A stretch of DNA of 64,000 nt from Pomacea canaliculata (lineage: Eukaryota; Mollusca; Gastropoda; Architaenioglossa; Ampullariidae): the NCBI RefSeq assembly GCF_003073045.1, contig NC_037598.1, positions 25,047,822-25,111,821 on the forward strand, written 5' to 3'. The notes beneath the pieces are model-generated. The model searched no databases. It was not told where the DNA came from and saw only the letters and a list, made by a program, of their open reading frames with translations. A program made the position numbers and the translations under genes. Numbering within the stretch: the first letter of the stretch is position 1; each line of letters opens with the position of its first letter. This document shows, in pieces, positions 44,699 to 56,629 of the stretch.

Positions 44699-47600
44699 GA
44701 CTGAGTAATCAGAGTTTCCCATCGTCTCGAAGTTTATTACGCGAAACGTCAAACAAAATTACCTCGGGGGTCCGAAAATAAACGAGTTCACACTGAGGGT
44801 CTCGAAATGTCAATGAGTATCCTGTCTGCCTCATAGTGTAAGACATTTTGTTATCAAACATTCGATGACATAGTCTAATATGCATAGAAACAGGAATCAT
44901 AATATTAGGGTTAAAGGTCATGATAATATTAACGACTGCGCACTTTGTTCTGCTAGTGATCAATAATCTCTGGAATATTTCTGTTGGATGAAGGATATTT
45001 TAATTAGAAGTTTAGAAACCCCTAGCATTTCATGGACAAGAAACCTTGTTGAATTTGTGGACACAGTGAGAAAATATCAAAAACTCGCCGGTTGCTAAGA
45101 CGCTCGTGTGATTGCGAGAAAGAGACAAAGCAACCTGTGGACAGGGGAAGGGAAGACAGTAATAAACGATTATTTTTTAATTCTTCATTGCGCCAAATTG
45201 AGAAGCCAAAGAAAGACTATACTGTGTTCTAATCAACCAATTAATCAACATGCTGCTACTTCTTGCAGTCAGTTATCACAGTAAACATCTGATGATGAGT
45301 AGGAGGAATCTCTCCATTTATCTCTCTCTCACGCACGAACGCACGCACGACCGCATGAGCACACACGTCCGTGGACAAACATTCATCATCAGCTCCTGTC
45401 GTATTTTCATCACGTTTTCCACTTTTTCTAAATCAAACCACACACACATATGAACACAGAGAAAAAAGTAGACAAGAAAAACATCAAAGGGACATGCTTG
45501 CAATTTGTGCAATCATCCGATGTCCAATGCATACGTAACCAGTTTCTGATTCAACAAGAGCAATTTCCCGAAAGAAATGGGTGCTGCCATCACTTTCCTG
45601 TATTTTATTTAATTTTTTTTATTTTTCTTTGAACATAAATCTTTGTCTTTAGAGCTTTGCACTTTTTCTGCCGCTGGCTCAAGCCGGACCAAGAGATTTA
45701 ATCTCGTCCACACGTGGCGGCCATTTTCCTGAGCATGTTAAATGTGAACATGAACAGTCTTATGCAACTTGAAACGGCATGAGCATAGCTGATGTAATTT
45801 GACGAACGGGACCAGTCAATAAATTGATCCTTGCTAAATTACATATTTTAGACAGATTTTATTTTGAAATGTGGAAGCTTTAGTGTTTTAATTCTTTTAA
45901 TACATTTCAAGAACGAAAATGTGAAGCCATAAAATGGTTTTTAACATATCTTTGGTTCGTTATTCAACATTAGACTAAGGACGTTAAACATGACTGAATA
46001 TCCTTGCTCAGAAAAGCATGAATGAATTATTATCCATTAATATTTACATGTGATTTGAAGCAATGTTGTAAACCACAAGCAGAAACATGTGCGCACACAT
46101 ACACTGAAACATATGCACAAAAATACGAACAGACGGGGAGACAATATGATATAAAGAATGTTATAAGAAGTAAAGACTGCAGCAGCACCAACTAAAAGTT
46201 TTCTGGGCAGAGGATTGTACGAGTGCTGATATTCACAGACGATCTTGCCTTGCCGGTCTCCTGCCTTCGCTTGACCCCCATTTGTGTCATCATGACCCCT
46301 CTTCTAGTTTCACTGGCCCCACCCTGACCGTAATCTAGTTCACAGTTCATGTCTTTATTCATGAGGCACTTTTATGTCCAGCTTTAGAGTAATCTTTTGA
46401 CTCCTCCCTATCTCTTCATTCCATCTGGCACCCTATTTTCCTTTTCCACTTTGTTTTTTATAATTTCTTTGTTTCTTTTTTTCCCATCTTTGTGTATGCC
46501 GGTGTAGGAGAGAGAAAGACACGTAAATGATAAATAATATTAGGCAGGATAGTTTAATTCTATAATTGCTTCATTGAACCCATGACCATCTTTCCGCAAC
46601 ATCAATATGGGCATAAAAAAACTAAGAAGATACAATAATAATAACTAGACACAAGATTGTTGATTCTGGAACCGAACACATATGAGATATCACAAACTGG
46701 TCCATAAAATCCATGGAGCAAGAAGAATTATAAACACACTTGTCATGGGGAGTTCAGTCGATGCCGTGTACACATCCACATCCAAACTTCGAGCAGGAGG
46801 CGGAAATGTAGAGACACAAGGCCATCAGATGAAAAAATAGGAAGAGACCGGAGTCTGGGATAAAAAGCAAAAAGTTTAAACTGAAGAGAAATGAAAACAA
46901 GCAATCCAGCAAAAAGAAACAAAAAGACAAAAAAGCAATCTCTCCTGAACCCATTTAGGTGAATAGACATCACTCTCATCATATGTAAGCATTCCGTGAG
47001 TCGTTAAAAAAATCATATTTACTTTTAATTTGAATAAAAGTAGTCCTTGTGTGTGGTAGGTTTTCTTGCTGCGTGTGTATTATTCTACACTTAGCGAACC
47101 TAATTCAGCTAATTTTTTTAATATATGAATACTTAAAAAAAATCGTGTATGGACAACTGCTTTGAATATCCTCAGTGTTTACTGACCAATGCAGGGGATG
47201 TAACTGCTGACGTCTTTGTAAAAACCAAAGTTATCTCCCGTATACTGACAGTTCCCTGTCTCTGCAGGCAGGCAATAGTTCAATCATATTAATAGATAAT
47301 AGGGATTATATATTATGTACGACCGTCTGAATCATTGTTCAAAAGCTTACTTTTAAAAAAAATGGGGATAAAACAAAAAATAAAATAACATAAAAGAACA
47401 AAATTATAAAACTTTGGCTTGGGTTGGTTTCGATCAGTAAAACCATGAAAATGTGTTCTAATCCAACCAGACAGCTATTCCAACGCAACCCGCGTTAATC
47501 ATTTACCACGAGCGCACGCGTGAACTATTGGGAACCACAATCCTCTGCGTGTGTATGTGTCAACATCAAGCACAGTGTGTAGTCAATCACATACCCGTTT

Positions 47601-49091
47601 CGATTTTCACGACTGAATGCATGGAGTCGTTATTAGACGCAGTCGACAGTAAAGAGCTCCAAGCCGCAGGGACAGAGTTCATTCTTTCCCTCTCACAGAT
47701 ACTTACTTACTGGCCCACCTTAGGAATCGATGAGTGTGGCTAGACAAACACGCCTTTGAACTCCCAGACCAGGTATACATTTTTAAATGCTCACACTAGC
47801 GATGATCCTTGAGTTATTCAGCTCCAGCTCTGAGGGCGACATGGCTTAGTCCCGCGGTTCTCAAACGGTGGGGCGCGCCCCCCTGGGGGGGGGGCGACGT
47901 GCTTACAAGGGGGACGCGAAGGTGGTCATTTTATAAAAGTTTCTTATACCGGTATTAGTGAAATTAGCTTACATTGCTGGCTAAGGGGGCGCGCGGACGT
48001 ACCTTTGTTCGTCAAGGGTCCTAGTAGACCAAGTCTACTTTGCAAACTTTGTCAGTCCACTACAAATCTTCCAGGATATTCTAGATTACATTTCTGACTT
48101 CCCCATGCAAGAAAGCCGACCACTTACAGTGTTCAAAGAGAATTATGCAATACTACGACTCGACCTGAATGTAATTACTAAGCCACTTAATAAACTATGA
48201 CCCCGGAGACAGCACCACTCTCTGAAGTCTGTAAAGCCCACCGTGTGTTTATCTGATCGATCATTGCATTTCCTTGAACCGAATCCTCTCCTCCACGGTA
48301 ACTCCCGTTAACAATCCATCAACACTTCTCACGAATCAGTCGCTGCGACAAGCACTCCAATAATAAGGCTAGAACGGAGGACCCTCCATATTCAGTGGCT
48401 AACACCTTGATTGTAAAAGCCTGCTCCTATTTTTTTTCACCTGTCGCCTTTTAATGCCCCACAGGTAAGTGCCAGCCTTTGTCAGGCGTTGTCGGGAACT
48501 ACCTTCACGATCGAGGACAATGTGGTATTTACTACCCGAGTGTCTTGCGTGATCCACCCCGGCAACAAGATTAGCACTCCTTGTGGGTCCTTCCGTTGAA
48601 CCATGGTGTGTCTGTGATCATGTCGATACGCAGGTTGGATTCGATACCACTTTTCTGTTTGTGTTTGGAGGCCCAGCGGACTGGTCGACCGATCAACGGT
48701 GACAACAAGCACTGACAGTGTTGTGTGTGATGTCGGGAGGGGCTTAGTTTGTCTCTGGTCTTGTCTGTTACACAAGTCGCCGACTTCTCAGTCGGGTGGT
48801 CGAGTTATGCCGCATGGGGTACTCTCTTTTGTGTAGCGCACATAGAAAGTTATCCTGGAAGTTCCGCCTCATTACCTGAGGACCACTACAGACACCAGGT
48901 ACGTCAGGTGAGTCGCAGGTACCACAACTCGTGACAAACATCCACAACAAGTGATTTCAGGGTGGGGACAGCGGTCACCGGTGCAAGCTCTGCTCGTGGA
49001 GTTGTGTGTGCACGCAGTGTGAGGCCGGCGTGCTGGTATCCTGTAAACAACACACGGAGTACACAACTGCGTGCACGCTCTCTGTGCGACA
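44699..49091. other. 4.4-kb intergenic region
   Basis: No gene is seen. A hAT-like end (CGGTTCTCAAACGGTGGGGCGCGCCCCCC) lies near 47857. Donor-like CACAG|GTAAGT (48469) and tandem CACCAG|GTACGT and CGTCAG|GTGAGT (48899-48913) may mark noncoding 5' exons of the next gene. Confidence 0.45.
47855..48020. mobile_element. Possible hAT-type element fragment
   Basis: GCGGTTCTCAAACGGTGGGGCGCGCCCCCCTGGGGG is characteristic of one end of common hAT non-autonomous elements. I cannot see a matching inverted end or target duplication, so the 3' limit is a guess. Confidence 0.4.
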
Positions 49092-50637
49092 ATGGCGCGT
49101 GCAGAAAGCACAACGATGCGCGCGAGGAAAGTTTTCTACGACGACCACAACCACGCCTTCTACGTGGAGTCCCGGGTGGAGGCCCTGGAGAGACAGGTGG
49201 CTACCCGAGCCAAGCTCACAAATGTTCTGAACCGCTCGCACGACAGTCGCCTAAGTTACCTGAAGAAAAAGGTGAGCAAGGAATGGGAGAATGAGAGAAC
49301 TAACACACATTAGAAATGAGCAATGTGAAATCTTTCTAATCTACATGAAGTTAAGAAAAGAACATCTGATTGGGGTTAACAATAAATATAAAAAAAAGCA
49401 CTTTACCTTTCATGATTTGCCGCAATAGGTTTTAATGCATTTTTTTTTTTTTTTTGTTATTTATAGACATGTTGTCTTACCACTCACAGCACAATCATTG
49501 ATAACGATGAAGTAATTTGCATCTCATAACAGCGAAATGAAAAAAAAAGTCTCCTTTATTTTCCTGTTGTTTGTAAAATTCCTTGTAGTTTATAACTTTT
49601 TCTAATATCCGGAAGTCTTCGCCCCTTTCCCCACCTTTGTTCTCGCCATTACAGGTGAACTCCGAACAGAACATTTTCGAGAAGAAAAACGAGCGGGAAA
49701 CAACTTTTCACCGAGACCAGCTGAAGGATCACGTGGCCCATATGCACGTGTTGCACGACCTCGCACGCACGCAGGTGAGTGAAGGGCGGCGAAACAGTCA
49801 CCTGGGGGCGTACGGGCTGGGGGCGAGCCGTCTGGACCTGCTCCCACTCATCGAGCAGTCCGTCAAAGACGACTCGCCCGCGGCGCGCAGGAGGACCAAG
49901 TCGCAGAGGATACAGAGCCGGAGGAGACAGGTGCCAGTGTTCGACAGAACGCAGACCACGTCGGCCCTCCTCAAAATGAGATCACAGGTTAGTGACCTCT
50001 GTTACCAGCTACCGAGGCCTCAAATATTACTGGAAGAGAATAGTAGGACCGTGTCCGTATATATATGTACTCGGTCTTATAAGCATCCACACCAGTGAAA
50101 ACTATGCTCACGACTTGCAGTCAACGGCGATTGGCGTGTTTTTAGTAGGTCAACATGTTGTACACAATGTTTGAGATATTGCAATAGCAATCAACATGTT
50201 GTCTACATTGTTGGACTTGTTCCCATAGCAGTCCACGTCTTGTATACAATGTAGGAGTAATTCTCGTAGCTTAGCATTTGCACCGAGACTCCACGCAGTT
50301 ATATAATGACACAAATACTAACGACCAAATACATGTATGTTGACTACCTCCTCGTTGTCATGTGACTGCCACCATCCTCTACCCGTTCTGTCTCCAGATC
50401 ATGAGCCGCCCAACGTCTGAATTCCTGTTCTCTGCGGACTCGACATCCAGTGGTGTGTCCAGGCGACTCGTGCTGCCCCCTATCACGCTTCGAAGGTCTC
50501 AGGACAGCGGAGGGCACACAACCCCAGGGTCTCACATTCTGCGAGGCTCGGGCAAGGACTCCCTGTTCCGCACCAAAAACAGTGGGCAGTCCGTTTCTAT
50601 AGGTTCTACCGTTTTTATAACACAAAAACATTTCTAG
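49092..50637 (+). CDS. Unrecognised basic protein, three exons, about 250 aa
   Basis: Exons 49092-49271, 49655-49987 and 50398-50637 join in phase 0 with acceptors TTACAG and TCTCCAG and donors GTGAGC and GTTAGT. ATG at 49092 (ACAATGG) starts MARAESTTMRARKVFYDD. Residues about 25-100 look helical (ESRVEALERQVATRAKLTNV; EKKNERETTFHRDQLKDH), possibly coiled coil; then a basic stretch (RRRTKSQRIQSRRRQ) and a Ser/Thr-rich C-terminus. An earlier in-frame ATG at 49071 exists. Codon use is GC-rich, unlike the AT-rich introns, which supports coding. An internal CGCAG|GTGAGT at 49772-49773 could act as an alternative donor. No family recognised; cytoplasmic or nuclear by composition. Confidence 0.65.
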
Positions 50638-53165
50638 TGATTACTTCTTGTCAGGACCGGTGCTTTCACGGCCATGATATTGATGAACGCAAGTGTATCA
50701 TTTCTGACTTCTAAGGGACTGCAACGTCTAAGATTAAGACTGAAACAACTGAAGAAATACATTTTTTTATTTTTTTTTATTTTATTTTTTTTTTTTTTTT
50801 TTTTTTGCGGCGTCTGTCCATGAAAATTTTGCCACAAAAGGTCTACATTCCCAGTTAAATAATGAAAACACTGAGCAGTTAGTGTAGTGATATACATTGC
50901 TGTGCCAGCGTGTGGTGCTGCCTATGCAGTGTATGGAAGTGCTCCAGCTCGTGTGGTGTTTGCCTACCGAGACTATGAGGAATGTTGTAGCCGAAACCAC
51001 GCGAGGCCATCTTTGTGGCTAGTCGAGTTGAGCAGCTGCTGATCTCGGTTAACTGCAGATGGCGCTTGGAGCTGCCTCTGTTCCATTCTTTAATGCCACG
51101 TCCTCGTTCCCCTGGCAATGGTTTCTGACAGTTTTATAGAGAAAAAGATTTGGCAGACGTTTACACAACAGTATATTCATCAAATATAAAACAATCAAGA
51201 ACATAGCAGTGATTATGTGTGCGTTAGAGTCTGAGATAATAAATTCAACCGTAGGTCTGTGGATTCTACAGTAAATGAAGTTCTTTTCTTCTTCAAGTCT
51301 GCAATGAATGTCAAGTCTGCATTGTAAATGGTCTAGTATGATGAACCTCAGCTGAAAACGTGACATATGTATCAAATTGTGGTTGTAGTGTAATTGATTA
51401 TTGTGTTCTTTCCAAATATCTGATAAGTAAATGTGGAGAGCTTTAATTACACCCATGACTGATTCCAAACACATGCCAGTGGACTTGAGAAGCCTCTTCC
51501 AACAGAATCAAATGTTTTACTTCTGAGAAATTCATCTGGAATGCTAAAAAAAAAAATCTGCATTTTTAGGTCTGCTGATTCTGACTGCATTTTCAATAAT
51601 AATTTAGGGTCAATAGAGGTCAGTATGTGCTTTGCTGCTGTGTCTCTTGTGAATGTCGATGCTGCATTAGATAAATTTAATGAAGGATTAAGATTAGATG
51701 GTCAGTGTATGAAAAGCATGTAGGTATGAACAAGAAGTAAATGGTTTCACCATTTGGACTCTTCATGACAATTTATGATCAGAAATCATTCTGGAACAAA
51801 CTATGGTCTCTATAAAGGGAAGAAGCTTACCTAAGTAATATTTCGAAGGAGAAATGGCAATGACATTTTTAAACGTTTTCAACTTACCAAATGCAGATTA
51901 CACGCAGGAACATGATACAAATGAACTTGTGCTGTTAGTGATGAGGAAAGTGACTAATTAAACAATTCAGTTACAGCAGAAGAGATTCACAGTCAAATCA
52001 GTAAAAGATAGTACAGCACCTGGACCTGATGCACTGATAGGAGAATTTTTCAAATACTCACTACATAAAACTGCACCTTTTTTAATGTCTTTAAAATTTT
52101 TCTTCGGTAGCGGTAAATTCCCAGATGTATTTATTATTATTATTGTTATTATTATCCTACTATAAAGTGCATCAGCGACACTGCAGTAGCCCTGTGCAAC
52201 AGAGTCAACGTGACGGAACCACAAGAGCCTCTGCAGTAAGAGTGAGAGAAGGACAAGAACAGGTGCTGTCATGACCCATTGACTGCTATGATTCCGAGCT
52301 GGGGATCAGGTACATCAGGTACCTAGACCCACGTAGTAACGCCATCTGACAGTCGTGCACGAGAACAGGATACCCTTGTCATCCTTGTCATCACCGACAG
52401 TGATCACGTGATTGACGTGTGTTGTGAACGGGAGAACATTAAGAATAAAGTAAAAAAAAAAATGGGACACAATCGTTATGGCGTTAGATGAAAAAGTTAA
52501 AAATCGCGAGAAATAAAATCGCCACATTCACAACGTTGACAGGTTTGAAATGGCTCGAGATCGAATCCAAACTTTTCATTTTACATTTGATAGATGAATA
52601 CCGCTGAGTACACGTTTGTTCATTATAGGTTTGTTGTATCACTATAGGAGTGACACGTGGAGTGACGGTTTGGTGTGTCACCAGTCAGTCACACTCTCCT
52701 CTTTACATTTCTCGCTCTACCTTTTACAGTTCCAAGATAGGATTTGGTCTCAATATACTCATAATCTGGAGATGATATTGCCATTCTTTCATTCGTCGTC
52801 CGAAAAAGGCAAAAAGAGATATCCTTAAACCATTTAATGAAACATCAAACTGGATATTATTTAGAACAAACTGATGTGAATTGCCTTTAAATGCCATTGC
52901 ACAATACAGTCGATTGCTTTATATATATATATTTAAATACTTTGTCTGCTCATAATGTATGATTCATCTAAAGAGAGACAGGTAGGAAGGAGGTATCAAA
53001 CGGCACACTGATGGCGTGTGAGACAAACTTCTCAGCTTGATGAAAGTGTCACGGTCCCTCACGGCCAGCGGATGTTTTCGATGACCTGTGTTTATTCATT
53101 CAAGCGTCCTGTAGGGGATGAAGTGCGGCTGCTCCTGTGAGGGTCCATTCGAGGTGAGGGTTAGT
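50638..53165. other. 2.5-kb intergenic region
   Basis: It contains a poly-T run (about 50761-50806) and a non-LTR reverse transcriptase relic (51560-52130). Nothing else coding is evident. Confidence 0.5.
51560..52130 (+). mobile_element. Non-LTR retrotransposon reverse transcriptase relic
   Basis: The plus strand reads KDSTAPGPDALIGEFFKYS and then GSGKFPDV, matching the conserved APGPDGI...EFLK and G.FP motifs of LINE reverse transcriptases. Frames before it are broken. The 5' limit is approximate. Confidence 0.65.
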
Positions 53166-53785
53166 TTAGTAGACCTTTCCACTTCGTGTTGTCTTCATTG
53201 TTGCAGTTGAAATGTCTTCCGGTTCAGGAGAGGAGGGTGTGTTCAGTCTTCTGATCACCTTTGGACGCCTGTAAAATAAATGTAAGTATCTTGTGAAAGG
53301 ATTTCTGGATATTCTTCCCCTTTCTTTACCTTTCCACCGTGGTCTGTCTACATTCGCGGCAGCTTGGAAAGTCTGACCAAAGACTGCTCCTGAACACATT
53401 GCCACAGTCTGCATGAGATGGCTTCCGTGAGGAGGGCAAGACAAATATTAAATGCAACGAACAAGCAAAATGAAATCGGGCCGTAGACTCTCAGACTTCT
53501 TCGGTTAGAATTCCCGAATAAGCTTTGCATACAGCTTCTTTCCGACAAGTTTCGGCGGAGAAAGCCCGAAAATGCGCAGCTGACGATACACCAAGTCAAC
53601 CAGCAGAAACCATAGCGTGTAGACGGCTTCAGCAACAGCAGCAGGTACACACATTGACGCCAGAAACTGCGATCGTAGGAAGTCAACATGTGTCGGTTGA
53701 GGTAGAGAAAAGTGCTCATCACCAAGGCGCAGGATATGAGTTGCCCGGGGTGTCCAAGTGACGGCCACGTCTCATCCATGACTAG
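53166..53785 (-). CDS. Possible small polytopic membrane protein, model uncertain
   Basis: From the ATG at 53783-53785 one frame encodes about 145 residues (MDETWPSLGHPGQLISC...) with hydrophobic segments (QCVYLLLLLKP; YGFCWLTWCIVSCAFSGF; GPISFCLFVAFNICLALL) and stops at 53348. A donor-like AAAG|GTAAAG (about 53333) and an acceptor TTTTACAG before an exon near 53273-53166 (ending KTTRSGKVY) suggest a second exon, but its phase matches a different frame. A second hydrophobic frame overlaps (CVPAAVAEAVYTLWFLLVDL). Either the intron is chance, or a frameshift is present. No family recognised. Confidence 0.35.
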
Positions 53786-53884
53786 GGGGAGCACCAGCAA
53801 GGCCAGCTGCAGCAACGTATGAGATGTGCTTCGTGTCTACGGCATCGCAAGCGGCACCGCCATGTACAAACCTTTACCACCGAC

Positions 53885-54000
53885 ACGGCGTCACCATCAC
53901 GTCACACGCGTGTCCTTACACGGCGTCATCTTCTCTTGACGTCATTCAGTGCGTGCTATATGACGTCTTGTGGCTGTGACGTCTTCAAAAATGGCGGCGG
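53885..54000. promoter_or_regulatory. CRE/YY1-like promoter cluster
   Basis: TGACGTCA at 53937-53944, TGACGTC at 53961-53967 and 53977-53983, CGTCA at about 53889, 53900 and 53924, and AAAATGGCGGC (YY1-like) at 53987-53997. The position 100-200 bases upstream of the minus-strand ATG at 53785 suggests its promoter. Confidence 0.5.
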
Positions 54001-54066
54001 TGCGGGAAATAATCCACGCTGACAGAGCTGTGCCACTCCAATGACAATAGAGATAAGGACTTAGAT

Positions 54067-54376
54067 CAGTGGTTCTCAAAGTGTGGTCCGCGGGCATAGG
54101 TCAGGTGGTCCGCGGCTGACAGTCGTCATATGTCAGCAAAGTGATGTTTTCCTCGCATTAACATTTTAATTACAAAGAACGAGGTAGGTAGTGTTATGTT
54201 AGCTTATGACTATACTACTGTCACAGAAGTCAGGGTTAGTTTTGAATTGTAATCAAACTAATGCGGCAATTTAAATGTGAAATTCATAGTACAGAGTGAT
54301 TTTTAGGCCTTGGTGGTCCGCGATATTTTTTACTTCGTACAGTGGTCCGCGGTCCGAAATACTTTGAGAACCACTG
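54067..54376. mobile_element. hAT MITE, 310 bp, with perfect 8-bp target duplication
   Basis: Termini CAGTGGTTCTCAAAGTGTGG and its inverse ending TTTGAGAACCACTG are flanked by ACTTAGAT on both sides (54059-54066 and 54377-54384). The sequence is rich in GGTCCGCGG and encodes nothing, as expected for a non-autonomous hAT element. Confidence 0.9.
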
Positions 54377-54384
54377 ACTTAGAT

Positions 54385-54505
54385 GTCTGTATGAGTATGT
54401 ATGCCTGCCCTTGTGAGCAAAAGAAAAATTTCTGTCTTGTGTCTCCTTGACTGATGACAGACAATAAAGTCTGATCTGATTTGATTTGATTTGATTTGAT
54501 TTGAA
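54385..54505 (+). mobile_element. Retroposon 3' tail with (TTTGA)n end
   Basis: It ends GACAATAAAGTCTGATC followed by repeated TTTGA units, matching the minus-strand element at 1861-1965. The hAT MITE inserted at its 5' edge. Confidence 0.7.
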
Positions 54506-56629
54506 ATATATTTTGGAAAACGGGAGTACCACAATGGCGTATGATGATGATGATGTGAACTTTTCAAACTAAGTCTTGCTCAATTCACACACAAACAGCT
54601 GACGAGCGAAACACTCCGACAATACAAGGGAGCGGGTAATTGCGCGCACAGACGCATTTATTTAAGAACACATTTTAAAGAGTAACGTGCAACATTCCCG
54701 TGCAACATTAAAGCAAAGGAACTATATCATTGATTAGGCCATCGACCCATTTCACAAATGAGCGATTTTACAAAAATAAAATGTGCAAATTAACACTCGA
54801 TCGCTTTCACTTTCCTAATGAAGAAACGCACAAAACGTCCTTTTGACAAATCATACCCGAGTGCTCACAATATTGCTAATGAGTTAAGAATCATTTATAC
54901 ATTTATAGAAGGGTTACAAAAATAAACTCATCTTTAATATTTCTGGTGATAAATAAGAGTTAAAATTTAGACAGACCTCCAAAGAACTTCGTGGTGCATT
55001 ACTGTATACCGGACACATAAAAATCCCATTATGAGGCAAAATAAATTCTTGATTGATCAGAACAAAATGTGGCATAAGACTACTACACCTTTAAAAAGAC
55101 GAGTCACCAGTCATTATCTCGAAGTCCGAGAAGAACAGAAATAGGCCAAAACAAAAAACAACGGAGGCATCAATAGTTGTATGATTAAGAAAATCATAAA
55201 AAGTGCATGATCCTCAAGAGTAAAAAATCAAAGGCTTATGATGTTACATGTTCCTTACATTCTTTGTCTATACAAGAATCACACTAGTGCCACCTCTCGG
55301 TCCATACTGTTGTCAAATAGTGTCGACCGGAGGGGCTGTATTCATCCCAATCTTTGATCCGCCTTATCTCTCCAAGGATACCTTACATCTCTCCCAATTA
55401 CCTGTCAGCAACGAGTGCGGCTCAGTAACATACGCCAGGCATAGCTATACAAAACCAAAGACCCATGAAAAGCTCTTTTGTTGGGAGATTGATCGGACAC
55501 ACACACACTCCCAGTTCTTGCAGCCTGGCAGGAGAGTCCTATACTCTTTGCAGAACGCAAAGTTGTTTAACAAACCATATCAGTGTCTCCACAGCTCGCA
55601 TGTCGGGTGACCAGGTGTGACTGACGCAAAAACAAGTTCTGAGTTATTTAAACTTTTAAAATAACACTGACATCATTAATCATTATATCTAAAGACTAGT
55701 CTTCGTCTTTGTTTGATTATTGCTCAAACCTCATTGCTCAGCCAAGAGACTGAAGAAGAGAAACTCTTTAAAAATCTCACCAGCAGCATCACCTCCTAAC
55801 GACCTTACAAAAAGGATGGAGGACAGCCTTTTTTCTTTTACCTTTAAGAGAGGCTTTATGTATTACGGCACCAAAAAAAAAAAAAAACAAAAAAAAAAAA
55901 ACCCCGATGGATATCATAAATCACGAAAAATGCAAAAATAGAAAAAATTTTTTTAAGAAGAGAACATAAATTTAAGTCTCCACAGATTATTTTTGAAATA
56001 ACTTCATGATGTGAGTACAACACTTAGCAATACCAGACCTTCGGCATTTCTTACTAGCTCAAGTTCATCCACAAATTTCATCTTTGCTATTTTTTTCCTC
56101 CTTACACTTATGCATAAGCAGAATTCTGTGAGCAAATTTCAAATACCACAAATTGAAATGTCTGAAATGAATTTCTGTACATCTGATTATTCCACTAAAC
56201 ACAAAGAAAGAACTACTTTCAGCTGTAGGTCATGCTACTGATCCCTAGCTGATAAAAAACTCAGACTTATTTAATAAGGGAGCAACAAGTTTTCTGTCTT
56301 AATAAAGTCAATATAAGATTCTTCAACATACCAGGTCAAACATCACAAAACAAAGCAAAAAAAAGAAGGAAAACAACAAGGTAATGTCCATGCAGCGCCC
56401 CAAAATATCAACTTTGGCAAAAGTTAAGAATGAATAGATAAATCAGCTGCATAGATTAAATAAAGTCTAAAACATTGTTCAGAAGTGGAACTCAGGAACT
56501 TTGTCAGGGTGGACATTACAAAGGAGACCAATATGGTCCTTCCCTTAAGACCTGCATGTTAAAAACATGTTAAAAGCTCTTTAGCATCGTTAATGTCTTG
56601 CTAAAGACTTTAAGAAATCTGCCCTTGGC
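54506..56629. other. 2.1-kb AT-rich region downstream of RAD18
   Basis: It probably includes the RAD18 3' UTR on the minus strand. A poly-A run lies near 55872-55897. A 120-codon plus-strand frame at 55248-55610 has no recognisable features and I treat it as chance. Confidence 0.45.

Noticed and set aside
48872..49294. Overlapping frames in both directions
   Set aside because: They shadow the GC-rich first exon and upstream region of the 49092 gene.
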